A DNA stretch of 64,000 bases from JBGUVL01 sp964370395 (GCA_964370395.1 CAYJIZ010000013.1:1-64000); one strand, 5' to 3'. Shown: positions 7,779 to 16,633, counted from the stretch's first letter. Translations and numbers: made by a program. Notes: a model not told the origin generated them from the sequence alone.

Positions 7779-8165
7779 ATGACAATCGCAGAAGTTAGTA
7801 GAAAATATGACATTAGTGCCGATACCCTTCGTTACTATGAACGTATCGGTTTGATTCCAAAAGTGAATCGAAGCAAAAACGGAATCCGTGATTACCAAGA
7901 AGAAGACTTAAATTGGGTTGAATTTATCAAATGTATGCGCAATGCTGGTATTTCGATTGAAGCATTAATTGAATATGTGGAATTATTTCAAAAAGGAAGC
8001 CATACGACCCAAGCTAGAAAGACCATACTCATTGAAGAACGCAACAAGCTACAGGAAAGGATGCAAGAGATGCAAACTACTTTGGCTCGATTGAATGATA
8101 AGATTGATGGGTATGAAGAAAGAATGCTAGAAAAAGAAAAGACTTTTTTCAAAAATAAAAAATAA
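7779..8165 (+). CDS. MerR-family transcriptional regulator
   Basis: The 128-aa protein has an N-terminal winged helix (TIAEVSRKYDISADTLRYYERIGLIP) and a C-terminal coiled-coil dimerisation helix from about residue 75. It lacks the cysteines of metal-sensing MerR proteins and resembles the AdhR/YraB group of small regulators that respond to aldehydes or redox stress. The only promoter seen upstream has the 19-bp MerR spacer, so it likely controls itself. A terminator directly after it means it is monocistronic; its other targets are not evident. Confidence 0.88.
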   Translation: MTIAEVSRKYDISADTLRYYERIGLIPKVNRSKNGIRDYQEEDLNWVEFIKCMRNAGISIEALIEYVELFQKGSHTTQARKTILIEERNKLQERMQEMQTTLARLNDKIDGYEERMLEKEKTFFKNKK

Positions 8166-8191
8166 AGCCTCATTACTAAGGCTTTATTTTT
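8161..8191 (+). terminator. Terminator of merR-family gene
   Basis: AATAAAGCC at 8161-8169 pairs with GGCTTTATT at 8180-8188 and is followed by T residues. The stem begins at the stop codon. Confidence 0.75.
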
Positions 8192-8235
8192 CGGGTGCTC
8201 TAAAATATCTTAAAACCACACGTTATTTTAGATTA

Positions 8236-8742
8236 CTATTTTTCGTTATTTTGTTTTTTTACCACATCGGCAATATACGCACTTACTTTGGATGGATCCA
8301 TCTTTAATTGAAATGCGATTTCGTTGTGTAATTTTTCTTCTGCTTGTTCCAACATTTTAATATCGTTTACTGGTAATGATTTTCCTTCGTTTCTTTTTTC
8401 TTCACGTTTATCATATAACGTACGAATCATTGCTGCTAAATCAAAGACATCTCCTTTGTTTAGCAATAATTGAAACTTATCCGCACGTTTGCGGTTATCA
8501 TCAATCCATACAGAAGGTAATTTTGTAATCACTTCAAGAAGTTCATCTATTGTTTCTAATGAAGTAACCTCAATTAAATCTTCATTATCCACAGGAGAAC
8601 TAATTTGCGTTTCAATTCCTTGTAATGTGTGCATATCATAATACTGTCGCTTCTTTCCATTACTCATTTTACGCATGCGAATTTTATCAATTTGGCAAAT
8701 TCCATAACGATTGTGTTTAATACAGTCTCCTACTTCAAACAT
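8236..8742 (-). CDS. CarD-family transcriptional regulator
   Basis: The 168-aa protein starts at the ATG at 8742, seven bases after AGGAGG; an upstream in-frame ATG would put that ribosome site inside the gene. Residues 1-60 form the RNA polymerase beta-binding Tudor-like domain (FEVGDCIKHNRYGICQIDKI). The rest is the helical DNA-binding part (RADKFQLLLNKGDVFDLAAMIRTL). CarD proteins stabilise open complexes at promoters such as those for rRNA. It is a single gene, divergent from the diguanylate cyclase. The C-terminus is somewhat longer than in minimal family members. Confidence 0.85.
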   Translation of the reverse strand: MFEVGDCIKHNRYGICQIDKIRMRKMSNGKKRQYYDMHTLQGIETQISSPVDNEDLIEVTSLETIDELLEVITKLPSVWIDDNRKRADKFQLLLNKGDVFDLAAMIRTLYDKREEKRNEGKSLPVNDIKMLEQAEEKLHNEIAFQLKMDPSKVSAYIADVVKKQNNEK

Positions 8743-8986
8743 CAAATACCTCCTATAAAAATAGCGCATTCTATGACAACTACCAATACATCGTCATTGA
8801 ATACGCGTTGTTATATATTTATTGTAACACATTTTATTGCTTTATTTAAGGATAACTTCGAAAAATATATAACCAAATCTCTTAATTTCCTAGTAAATAG
8901 TAGGGTTTTTGCTATCATTATCAATTCTTTTGGTGTAAAATAAAATTGACAATATTTTGATAAATAGGTCTGGTGGAGGTTTCTTT

Positions 8987-10375
8987 ATGGAAAGGGCGGA
9001 TACTAGTTTAGCTTTGCAATTGGTTGCTTTATTATTAAAGGAACAAGTTGAAAAATACGAAGTAGCAGAAGCGCTTGATTTATTATGTGAAGCGTTTCAT
9101 TTTAAGTATGCCGTAGTATATGAAGTAGACGAAACAAAAACATTTCACAAAGTGAATGAGAGTGCCTCTACAAAGAAATGCATTTCCGCATTTAAGGAAT
9201 ACCAATTGCGACCAGAGTTTCGTAAAAAACTGATGAGCAAGACGTATACTTATCTACTAAACAAAGAGGACAACGATGCGAATGAACGCTTTCTATTAAG
9301 CCTGTTCACAACCAATTCTCTGTATGTTATCTGTGTTAATGATGAGTCGTTACAAATTGACTACTTTATCTTTTTGGTAGATCATGAAAAAGCGCAATTA
9401 AGCGAAAGCGAACTGTCGCAAATTCAAATAAACTCATCGATTATCGCTAAGTATTTCGATATTCATGCCTACCAAAAAAAGTTGGGTTATGCACAAACTG
9501 CTTTGGAAAGTATTTTAGACAATACCGGAATTGATATTTATGTTAATGATTTTTATACACACGATATATTGTATGTTAACCAATCAATGGCCGCTCCCTA
9601 TGGAGGAAAAGAAGCATTTATGAACCAAAAATGTTGGAAGATCTTATTCCCTGGACAAAATGGTCCTTGTGAATTTTGTCCCCAACAATACATCATTGAT
9701 GAAAAAGGAGATCCTAGTAAAGTATATACTTGGGATTACCAACGTGCTTTTGATGGTTCTTGGTTTCGTGTATTCAGTGCTGCTTTTCGTTGGGTTGATG
9801 GTAGATTGGCACATGTGGTTAGTAGTGCTGACATTACGGACAATAAAAAATACGAAGCGACGATTCAATACATGGCAAACTATGATTCCTTAACGAACTT
9901 ACCGAATCGTAGAAAATTAATTGCGGATTGTGAAGATCGCATCAATAACACAAAAGATGGAGACGAAGGATATTTATTATTCTTTGATATCGATGGGTTT
10001 AAATCCATCAACGATAGCTTAGGGCATGATGCAGGAGATGAATTCTTAATTGCTGTTAGTAAGTTCTTCTCTGAATTACCACTTTTAAAAGATGGGTTTT
10101 ACCGTAATGGTGGAGATGAGTTTATCGCTATTATCGATGGTCCATTATCCAAAGAGAACATTCGTAATTTAGCTTACTTTATCCACAATCGTTTCAAACA
10201 ACCTTGGAAGTTAAAAGCTGGGGAAGCGTATTGTAACGTTAGTATTGGGGTAGCTTGTTATCCTGAAGATGGAAACCATGCTGAAGAATTGTTAGTCATT
10301 GCGGACAAAGCGATGTACAAAGCGAAAAAAGAAGGCGGAGCAAGTGTCGCCTTTGGTTATGAATTAAAAAAATAG
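8987..10375 (+). CDS. GGDEF diguanylate cyclase with PAS domain
   Basis: The 462-aa protein begins at 8987, seven bases after TGGAGGT. An N-terminal GAF-like region (about 1-160) precedes a PAS domain (about 175-285) containing a C-x-F-C-P-x-Q motif (GPCEFCPQQY). Residues about 300-460 form the GGDEF domain with DSLTNLPNRR, FFDIDGFKSINDSLGHDAGD and an intact GGDEF active site, so it should make cyclic di-GMP. There is no transmembrane segment, so the sensing is cytosolic. No EAL phosphodiesterase or PilZ effector is in the window. The PAS cysteines could bind a metal or respond to redox state, but that is speculation. Confidence 0.9.
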   Translation: MERADTSLALQLVALLLKEQVEKYEVAEALDLLCEAFHFKYAVVYEVDETKTFHKVNESASTKKCISAFKEYQLRPEFRKKLMSKTYTYLLNKEDNDANERFLLSLFTTNSLYVICVNDESLQIDYFIFLVDHEKAQLSESELSQIQINSSIIAKYFDIHAYQKKLGYAQTALESILDNTGIDIYVNDFYTHDILYVNQSMAAPYGGKEAFMNQKCWKILFPGQNGPCEFCPQQYIIDEKGDPSKVYTWDYQRAFDGSWFRVFSAAFRWVDGRLAHVVSSADITDNKKYEATIQYMANYDSLTNLPNRRKLIADCEDRINNTKDGDEGYLLFFDIDGFKSINDSLGHDAGDEFLIAVSKFFSELPLLKDGFYRNGGDEFIAIIDGPLSKENIRNLAYFIHNRFKQPWKLKAGEAYCNVSIGVACYPEDGNHAEELLVIADKAMYKAKKEGGASVAFGYELKK

Positions 10376-10398
10376 AGCGTAATCATACGCTCTTTTAT
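10374..10398. terminator. Bidirectional terminator
   Basis: AGAGCGTA at 10374-10381 and TACGCTCT at 10386-10393 with loop ATCA lie between convergent genes. A T-run follows on the minus strand and a TTTATAA tail on the plus strand. Confidence 0.75.
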
Positions 10399-11195
10399 AA
10401 TGGTAAATCTTTTTTTGTGAATACTTGCATTCCAATAAAGGAACAAGCAAGTCCTACTACATACAATGCAACTATTCCTAGTAGTGCATCTCCACTTCCT
10501 GCAATTACTTTTTCCGCATCAAACAAAACAAGTGGTGTGATGTATTGTAAGAAATCCATCGCATTGTTTATTTGTGAAAGCATTTGTACTAAAACACTGT
10601 AAATCACAATCCCTGCTCCGATTCCTATCGATAGTTTTGTTTCGTTGAAAATACAAGTTGATAGAAAACAAACACCGGCAAAGAAAGTCAAAACTCCATA
10701 TAATCCAATATTTAATACAATTAGTTTTTGTATATCAATGCCTGGATCAAACATCAAGTTTGAACAAACGATAATCAATAACGTCACATAAACAACCAAA
10801 GCTAATATCGCTAATTGCATTACGATAAATTGGGTGAAAATAATACTTCTGCGTTTGTGTGGAGAAGCCAACAAATAAGCCATTGAACCGCGATCGACAT
10901 AACGTCCTACCAAACGATTCGTAATCAAAATAATAAAGATAGATGGGATGACAACTAAGATAAATCCATATAAATAGTTCCCGACAAATTCAATTAACGT
11001 TGCTCCAGAACCACTCATTCCAAATGCGGAAAACAGTTCTGGCATACTTTGTGCCATTAGTTCTAAGCTCTTTCCTAATTTAGGATCAAACATAGCAACA
11101 ATCATGGAAGAGTAAAGAGATACAATTGCCATAAAGATGATGACAACCTTAAAATTGGAGCGTATTTCCTTCATGAATAATGTTTTTGAAATCAT
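10395..11195 (-). CDS. ABC-2 type transporter permease
   Basis: The 266-aa membrane protein has about six hydrophobic segments and is the last gene of a TetR-ATPase-permease operon. Its ATG shares a base with the stop of the ATPase gene, so translation is coupled. Landmarks shared with the 3930-4715 paralogue are VGNYLYGFILVVIPSIF, NRLVGRYVDRGS and the terminal VFTKKDLPL. The pair is expected to form an exporter with two permease and two ATPase chains. The substrate is unknown; the local TetR suggests a toxic or antimicrobial ligand. Confidence 0.85.
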   Translation of the reverse strand: MISKTLFMKEIRSNFKVVIIFMAIVSLYSSMIVAMFDPKLGKSLELMAQSMPELFSAFGMSGSGATLIEFVGNYLYGFILVVIPSIFIILITNRLVGRYVDRGSMAYLLASPHKRRSIIFTQFIVMQLAILALVVYVTLLIIVCSNLMFDPGIDIQKLIVLNIGLYGVLTFFAGVCFLSTCIFNETKLSIGIGAGIVIYSVLVQMLSQINNAMDFLQYITPLVLFDAEKVIAGSGDALLGIVALYVVGLACSFIGMQVFTKKDLPL

Positions 11196-12076
11196 TATTT
11201 TTCACCTCCATAAAAGTGTAAGAACAATTCTTCTAACGATTGTGTTCTTGCATTAATGTCTTCTACTTTATACTTTGCTAATGCCTTTAAGATGGCATCC
11301 ACTTGTCCTTGTAACGATACTCTTACCATCACTCCATGTACATTGCTTGATGGAAATTGTGTAGCGAAAGCAGCGGCATCCTCTTTGTTTTGGAAACGTA
11401 TTTCATAATGTTTATGGCGACTATTACGTAATTTATCCATTTCTTCAACCGCAATAATTTTACCTTCTTTAATAATAACAACACGATCACAAGTGTGTTC
11501 TACTTCCTCAAAAATGTGCGAAGACATTAAGATTGTTTTGCCTGCTTTTTTTGATTGCTCCACTAATTCAATAAACTTGTTTTGCATCAATGGATCAAGT
11601 CCACTCGTTGGTTCATCCAAAAGTAAAATAGGGGCATCATCCATAAAGGCGATAACCAAACCAATTTTTTGCTTCATCCCTTTGGACATTCGTTTCATCT
11701 TACCACGAGGATCTAGTTCCAAAAAGGAAATCAAATCTTTGGCATGTTTCATGTCTTTAATGTTTTTCATCTTTGCGACAAACTCGATAAACTCCATTCC
11801 ACTCATTTCATCCATAAAAGCGATTTCTCCAGGAAGGTATCCTACAAGTGCTTGTACTTCATCCGCTTTTGTAAAGCAATCCATACCATTAATATGAACG
11901 CTTCCCTTATCTGCTTTAATAAACCCCATCAATTGGCGAATCGTTGTTGTTTTTCCACTTCCATTTGGACCTAGAAATCCTACAACTTCTCCCTTTTCCA
12001 CATGGAAACTAACATCGAACACTCCCTTGTTGTCTCCATAATCTTTTGTGATGTTATTCACTTCTATCATACTCAT
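11195..12076 (-). CDS. ABC transporter ATP-binding protein (exporter type)
   Basis: The 293-aa subunit has Walker A (GPNGSGKTT), signature MSKGMKQKI, Walker B (ILLLDEPTSG) and the switch histidine in SSHIFEEVEH. The first codons overlap the end of the TetR gene by four bases, and its stop overlaps the permease start. Sequence blocks and total length closely match the ATPase at 3041-3937, so the two cassettes arose by duplication or were acquired from related sources. Confidence 0.9.
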   Translation of the reverse strand: MSMIEVNNITKDYGDNKGVFDVSFHVEKGEVVGFLGPNGSGKTTTIRQLMGFIKADKGSVHINGMDCFTKADEVQALVGYLPGEIAFMDEMSGMEFIEFVAKMKNIKDMKHAKDLISFLELDPRGKMKRMSKGMKQKIGLVIAFMDDAPILLLDEPTSGLDPLMQNKFIELVEQSKKAGKTILMSSHIFEEVEHTCDRVVIIKEGKIIAVEEMDKLRNSRHKHYEIRFQNKEDAAAFATQFPSSNVHGVMVRVSLQGQVDAILKALAKYKVEDINARTQSLEELFLHFYGGEK

Positions 12077-12696
12077 AAGTATTCCTCCTTGTACGACATG
12101 TTTCTTACTAAGGAAATGATACCTTCAAAATCTGCCATGATTTCGTCGACATCGATTCCTACATTTAACTTCATTTTTTCTAATAAGTATCCTTCACTCA
12201 TCCAAATTAACACTTGGTAAATCTTTTCTGGTCTCACATCTTCTTTGAACTTAGAGAAATCAACATGTTTGAAATACTCTTCAAATCCACTCTTTAGTTG
12301 TTTTTGAAACAACACATTAATCTCTTCGCTGATATCGTCGCCTTTGGAATAAAAGGCACGCATCACAAAGTCCATAATGTACGGGTGTTTTGTGAGAATT
12401 GCAATTTTTTGTACGGCTCCAAAATGTAAGAGTTCAAAGAAATCATCAATTTTATAAAAACGATCATCCATCAATAATTGTTTCATGATATCCATACAAT
12501 AATTGTACAAATACATATAAAATGTCTTCTTGTTTTTAAAGTAATGAAACAACAATCCTTTTGATATGTTCGCTTTGTTTGCGACATCATCCGTAATGGC
12601 TCGTTTGTAATCATTGCGACCAAATACTTCTAATCCTGCATTAATAATCGCAAGTTGTTTTTGTTTGCTTAAAGCATTAAATTTCTCATTTATCAC
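12073..12696 (-). CDS. TetR-family repressor of the adjacent ABC exporter
   Basis: The 207-aa protein has an N-terminal helix-turn-helix (AIINAGLEVFGRNDYKRAITDDVANKANISKGLLFHYFKNKKTF) and a helical ligand-binding C-terminal domain of the class found beside ABC exporters in Firmicutes. It is the first gene of the operon and overlaps the ATPase gene by four bases. A perfect 7-bp inverted repeat over its promoter (12725-12751) is the likely operator, so ligand binding would derepress both regulator and exporter. Confidence 0.88.
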   Translation of the reverse strand: MINEKFNALSKQKQLAIINAGLEVFGRNDYKRAITDDVANKANISKGLLFHYFKNKKTFYMYLYNYCMDIMKQLLMDDRFYKIDDFFELLHFGAVQKIAILTKHPYIMDFVMRAFYSKGDDISEEINVLFQKQLKSGFEEYFKHVDFSKFKEDVRPEKIYQVLIWMSEGYLLEKMKLNVGIDVDEIMADFEGIISLVRNMSYKEEYL

Positions 12697-12724
12697 TTTG
12701 CTTCACCTCGCCATTAACCAACTT

Positions 12725-12762
12725 AGTCAATATCATTGTATCGCATTGACTATTTTTTACAA
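12725..12762 (-). promoter_or_regulatory. Promoter and TetR operator
   Basis: On the minus strand, TTGTAA (12762-12757) and TACAAT (12740-12735) are 16 bases apart. AGTCAAT at 12725-12731 and ATTGACT at 12745-12751 form a perfect inverted repeat with a 13-base centre that covers the -10 element. Confidence 0.65.
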
Positions 12763-12840
12763 CCCCTACACTAGCAAGTTCTTAAATCCATCTTTTTTCC
12801 CTTTTCTAAGTGGTGTATAATTAAAAAAAGGAGAAAGAAA

Positions 12841-13611
12841 ATGACTGTGCAATTTTATGAACAAGTAGAAGATCATTTCTTAAAATATAGTGTCATTGTC
12901 GCACAATACAAAGGACAATGGGTGTTTTGTAAGCATAGACAAAGAGATACATTAGAATGCCCTGGTGGAAAAAGAGAAACACAGGAAAGCATTGCTGCTT
13001 GCGCTCATCGAGAATTACAAGAAGAGACTGGAGCTACCCGTTTCGAGATTGAAAAAATAGGAGTTTATGGCGTTCGCAAAAAAGAGAGCGAAATAGAATC
13101 GTATGGAATGTTGTATTATGCTACGATTTTTGAATTTGCGGATTTGGAAAGTGAGATTGAAAGCATTCATTTTCTTACCCAACTTCCTACCAATTGGACA
13201 TACCCTGCCATTCAGCCACTGCTTGTAGAGCGTGTTATGATACATCTGTTGCTGCAATCCTTTTACAAGTACCTATCCTTTTCAAGTATTTCTAATAATC
13301 AACTACACCTTTTCTCTACACTATTCAGTGAAGATGCTACCATACAAGAAAACAACCAAGTCATTTCCATACAGGATTACATCCAACACTTTAAGCAAGT
13401 GATGCAAGATTACCCTGCTGTATTTCAATATGGATTTTTAGAAAAACAACTCACTTATACGTACCAAAAAGAAAGTCATGCAATAGTTGTGCATAGTACA
13501 TACCAAAAGGAGTACAATAAGAATGTAGAGTATGGTACCAATCATATTCAAATAAAAAAAATAGCACAAGCTTACAAAATCACAAATGTTTCTTATGAGG
13601 AAACATCATAA
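12841..13611 (+). CDS. Nudix hydrolase with a C-terminal NTF2-like extension
   Basis: Residues about 10-130 are a Nudix domain with a complete box (G-K-R-E-T-Q-E, seven residues, then RELQEETGA), so it should hydrolyse a nucleoside diphosphate linked to another group. It resembles the YtkD-like group (8-oxo-dGTP or related triphosphates). Residues about 130-250 form an unrelated second part whose length and pattern (HLFSTLFSEDATIQENN...VISIQDYIQHFK) resemble SnoaL/NTF2-type domains. That assignment is tentative. The SDR gene starts 14 bases after its stop with its own strong ribosome site, so the two are probably co-transcribed. Confidence 0.8.
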   Translation: MTVQFYEQVEDHFLKYSVIVAQYKGQWVFCKHRQRDTLECPGGKRETQESIAACAHRELQEETGATRFEIEKIGVYGVRKKESEIESYGMLYYATIFEFADLESEIESIHFLTQLPTNWTYPAIQPLLVERVMIHLLLQSFYKYLSFSSISNNQLHLFSTLFSEDATIQENNQVISIQDYIQHFKQVMQDYPAVFQYGFLEKQLTYTYQKESHAIVVHSTYQKEYNKNVEYGTNHIQIKKIAQAYKITNVSYEETS

Positions 13612-13624
13612 AGGAGGCAATCTT

Positions 13625-14383
13625 ATGAACATTGCAATTATTAGTGGTGCATCAAGTGGAATGGGAAGGGAATTCGCAAAGCAATTTGACGATTTGAACT
13701 TAGATGAGATATGGGTCATCGCAAGAAGAGAAGATCGTTTGCTTGAATTAAAAGATTCTTTGCTTACTCCAACACGTGTATTTTCGTTTGATTTATTAAA
13801 AGAAAGTAGTTTTGAAGTATTCTCACATATCTTAAAGCAAGAACAGCCTACCATTAAATATTTGGTAAACGCTGCCAGTTTTGGTGTGTTTGGAGACGCT
13901 AGTATGGATTTGGATACGGTAAATCGTATGATTGATTTAAATGTGAAAGCATTGGTTAATATGACGTATATCGCAATTCCTTATATGGGTAAGGGTTCAC
14001 ACATTATTGAGTTGGGAAGCGCATCAAGCTTTACTCCATTGCTGAACTTTAATATTTACGCTTCCACAAAAGCCTTTGTTTTACACTTCTCTAATGCTTT
14101 GTACCAAGAGTTAAAACCTCATGGTATTAAAGTTAGTGTCATTTGCCCAGGTTGGGTAAAAACAGAGTTCTTTAAAGAAGCGAATCCAAAAAAGGCAGCG
14201 CATGCTCCAATGTTTACTCGCCCACTTTACAGTGCCGATAAAGTCGTGAAAAAAGCCATTCGTGATGCACAACATGGTAAGATGATTTCAATTCCAGGAA
14301 CATTCACGAAGATCCATTATGTAAAAGCGAAATTCGCACCGAAAAAAATGATGATGCAAATTTGGAAAATGATGCAGAAATAG
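13625..14383 (+). CDS. Short-chain dehydrogenase/reductase
   Basis: The 252-aa SDR has the cofactor motif GASSGMGR near residue 8, NAA around 85, catalytic Ser in LGSASSF and the Y-x-x-x-K pair in YASTKAF. All are intact, so NAD(P)-dependent oxidoreductase activity is expected; the substrate is unknown. The ATG at 13625 follows AAAGGAGG at the right distance. A possible earlier start would place that site within the gene. It follows the Nudix gene and ends at a strong terminator. Confidence 0.9.
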   Translation: MNIAIISGASSGMGREFAKQFDDLNLDEIWVIARREDRLLELKDSLLTPTRVFSFDLLKESSFEVFSHILKQEQPTIKYLVNAASFGVFGDASMDLDTVNRMIDLNVKALVNMTYIAIPYMGKGSHIIELGSASSFTPLLNFNIYASTKAFVLHFSNALYQELKPHGIKVSVICPGWVKTEFFKEANPKKAAHAPMFTRPLYSADKVVKKAIRDAQHGKMISIPGTFTKIHYVKAKFAPKKMMMQIWKMMQK

Positions 14384-14385
14384 AC

Positions 14386-14414
14386 AAAAGCAAATGCCAC
14401 GCATTTGCTTTTTT
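14386..14414 (+). terminator. Terminator of SDR gene
   Basis: AAAAGCAAATGC and GCATTTGCTTTT are separated by a CAC loop and followed by T residues. Confidence 0.85.
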
Positions 14415-14433
14415 TAATCGATGCATTCACAAA

Positions 14434-14462
14434 CAAAAAGCAAACCATTTACTGGTTTGCTT
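14434..14462 (-). terminator. Terminator of divIC
   Basis: AAGCAAACCA at 14439-14448 pairs with TGGTTTGCTT at 14453-14462. A TTTTTG tail follows on the minus strand. Confidence 0.75.
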
Positions 14463-14775
14463 ATTTTTCCTCTTCTGGTAATTTGAATACTTGTTCTCCA
14501 TCGTCTTTTGTTGCTAAGTATTTTGCTCTTGCATAACGAATTAAGTATTCTGTATCATTCAAGTTTTCCTTTTGTGTAGATAAATCTTCTTTTTGTCGTG
14601 TTAACTTATCTTGGGCTGCACTTGCGCTATTAATTTCATTTGTTAAGTCTTTGGTTAATACTACTTCATTAAAAACATTAAACAAGCAGACACTAGAAAC
14701 AAGTAACATCATAAAAAGAATCATCGTTCTTGCTAATGGATTTAATTTCTTTTTACGCTTTTTCACATTCGCCAT
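14461..14775 (-). CDS. divIC: Septum formation initiator, DivIC/FtsB family
   Basis: The 104-aa bitopic protein has a basic cytosolic N-terminus (NVKKRKKKLNPLA), one transmembrane helix at about 17-38 and an extracytoplasmic coiled coil at about 40-80. This is the layout of DivIC/FtsB, which binds FtsL and DivIB in the divisome. The start at 14775 is favoured because AAGGAG lies eight bases upstream; earlier in-frame codons overlap or crowd that site. In Bacillus divIC follows yabO(rqcP)-yabP-yabQ. Here the same direction is kept, but two plus-strand genes separate it from rqcP. Confidence 0.8.
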   Translation of the reverse strand: MANVKKRKKKLNPLARTMILFMMLLVSSVCLFNVFNEVVLTKDLTNEINSASAAQDKLTRQKEDLSTQKENLNDTEYLIRYARAKYLATKDDGEQVFKLPEEEK

Positions 14776-15041
14776 TCCCATGTCTCCTTCATCTACACAC
14801 ATTATACAATAAAACCATTCGAATAGTAAATATCAATTCATAGAAATTGGTTTTATTTCCCAGGACATAATTATTTCTATATATTGTAAATTCCCTTTTT
14901 AAAGTGATTTTTATTTATTTATTCACTATACTGGAGAATATTTGATAACCATAAATTGTAACGATTATGGTAACGACAATCCCCATAGTCTTTTTCATAA
15001 AAAAAGTGTATAATGGGCTATAATGATAAGGAGTTATGATT

Positions 15042-15671
15042 ATGAATGAATTATTGTATACGATTCCTGCAGTGCTTATTGCTATTGTTACACATGAATG
15101 GGCGCATGGGTTCATCTCTTATGTACTAGGAGATCCAAACCCGAAACACGATGGCCGTCTTTCTTTCAACCCACTAAAACACTTGGACCCTGTAGGGACC
15201 CTTTGTTTGTTGTTTTTTCACTTTGGATGGGCCAAACCAGTACAAGTAAATCCCAACTACTATAAAAACAAAAAACTAGGGATGGTACTTACTGCATTAG
15301 CTGGTCCCATTATGAATTTCATTATTGCCTTTTTATCGCTAATCGTCGTATTGGTGATAATTAATGCTTTTACAATGGGACAATACAATGCGATAGCAGA
15401 ATACTTGCTTAACGTATTCAAATACACAGCAATAATCAGTATCGGTTTGGGTGTCTTTAACCTGATTCCCATTCCCCCATTAGATGGTTCTAAAATATTA
15501 TTTTCCATCTTACCTGAAAAAACTTACTTTGCGTATATGCAATACGAACGATATGGAATCTTTTTATTGTTTTTACTATTGGCTTTAGGTTTTTCTAGCA
15601 ATGTATTAGTTACCATCAATCAAACCTTATACAATGGTATGTTAAACTTCTTACTTCCCTTTTTCATTTAA
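15042..15671 (+). CDS. Site-2 protease family (M50) membrane metallopeptidase
   Basis: The 209-aa protein has four to five transmembrane segments. It carries the zinc motif HEWAHG near residue 20 and the second metal site in NLIPIPPLDG near residue 138, so it should be catalytically competent. This is the short S2P form without PDZ domain found in many Firmicutes (YwhC-like). Two ATGs follow AAGGAG; the one at 15042 has the better eight-base spacing. The substrate is unknown; relatives clip membrane-anchored regulators or signal-peptide remnants. It is probably transcribed with the next gene. Confidence 0.88.
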   Translation: MNELLYTIPAVLIAIVTHEWAHGFISYVLGDPNPKHDGRLSFNPLKHLDPVGTLCLLFFHFGWAKPVQVNPNYYKNKKLGMVLTALAGPIMNFIIAFLSLIVVLVIINAFTMGQYNAIAEYLLNVFKYTAIISIGLGVFNLIPIPPLDGSKILFSILPEKTYFAYMQYERYGIFLLFLLLALGFSSNVLVTINQTLYNGMLNFLLPFFI

Positions 15672-15727
15672 ACCACAATCCTTTTATTAATAAATTTGTT
15701 ATAATAATTAGCAAGGAGGATAGTATT

Positions 15728-16255
15728 ATGTTTATCGGTATCCTATTTATTGTCCTTGGTTCATTCATGATGTTTTTAAGTCTGAAAGGCCAAGTGTACT
15801 CGAAACGAAATGCAATGGCAGCATCCAGTTACTTTCTATTGTTCGGTATTTTGGTAAGTTTTGCTTCTTATACAGAAAATGAACGTATGTTGTTGTTTGT
15901 CATGTGTTTTGGATTAGGTCTTATTTTTATTTTTGTCGGTTTATGGTACATTAAGAAATCCATTTCTTACCCTCATAAAATTGAAGCAGTTTACATTGGT
16001 AGTGCTCCAGCAGGTAATCGCATGTTAGCACCCCAATTTGCATACCAATTCGATGGGAAAAGATACAAACAAAGCGAAGGTAGAGCGTATTATCGCTCTT
16101 ACATAAACAAGCATTTCACCTTACAACAAACATATCCCATTTATCTAAGTGACAAAAACCCTTCTCACTTTACAACTAGTAAAAAAGTGAGAGCGTTTGA
16201 TGTCGTAATGGTATTATTTGGTTTAGCGATTGTTTCTATGCCTTTTCTATTATAA
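15728..16255 (+). CDS. DUF3592-like membrane protein
   Basis: The 175-aa protein has three N-terminal hydrophobic segments (about 1-20, 28-47, 54-74). An extracellular or cytosolic beta-rich middle follows (PQFAYQFDGKRYKQSE...YPIYLSDKNPSHF), then a final transmembrane helix. The Y-x-F-D-G-K-x-Y block and the later P-x-x-P-x-x-F-like segment resemble DUF3592 proteins, whose function is unknown. An AAGGAGGATAG ribosome site precedes it. It may be co-transcribed with the M50 protease. Confidence 0.6.
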   Translation: MFIGILFIVLGSFMMFLSLKGQVYSKRNAMAASSYFLLFGILVSFASYTENERMLLFVMCFGLGLIFIFVGLWYIKKSISYPHKIEAVYIGSAPAGNRMLAPQFAYQFDGKRYKQSEGRAYYRSYINKHFTLQQTYPIYLSDKNPSHFTTSKKVRAFDVVMVLFGLAIVSMPFLL

Positions 16256-16269
16256 AAGGACGCAATTAT

Positions 16270-16311
16270 GAAATCCCTTGTCCTTGTATAACACAAGCGA
16301 GGGATTTTTTT
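16270..16311 (+). terminator. Terminator
   Basis: An imperfect hairpin pairs AAATCCCT near 16271 with AGGGATTT near 16300 and is followed by seven T. Confidence 0.6.
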
Positions 16312-16329
16312 ATTTCGCATCCTTTTTCA

Positions 16330-16596
16330 TTATTCTTCTTTTACTATTCGTTTCTCATCAACCACTTCAAACATTAGCGCAGCATCGTTTTTATTCACTT
16401 GTTTCGGTGTATCTAACACCTTAATCGTCAATTCACGATTCCCAAATTGAACACAAACAAGATCTCCATAATTTACTTCGGTACTCGGCTTTGCCTTCCT
16501 ACCATTCACTATGATACGTTCTTGATCAGCCAATTCTTTTGCTACTGTTCTTCGTTTTAAAATTCTAGCTACTTTTAAATACTTATCTAGTCTCAT
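16330..16596 (-). CDS. rqcP: S4-domain RNA-binding protein RqcP
   Basis: The 88-aa protein is essentially one S4 domain (MRLDKYLKVARILKRRTVAKELADQERIIVNGRKAKPSTEV). Size and sequence match RqcP (YabO), which binds stalled 50S subunits with RqcH and promotes poly-alanine tailing during ribosome quality control. The start at 16596 follows AGGTGATA; longer forms would add a non-homologous leader. It follows spoVT on the same strand, as in the mfd-spoVT-...-yabO cluster of Bacillus. Confidence 0.85.
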   Translation of the reverse strand: MRLDKYLKVARILKRRTVAKELADQERIIVNGRKAKPSTEVNYGDLVCVQFGNRELTIKVLDTPKQVNKNDAALMFEVVDEKRIVKEE

Positions 16597-16633
16597 CTTA
16601 TCACCTAGAAGTATTTTACCACAAATCAATTCA

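Noticed and set aside
14915..15115. 66-aa minus-strand ORF before the M50 protease
   Set aside because: It overlaps the protease start and its promoter region, with no ribosome site or family resemblance.
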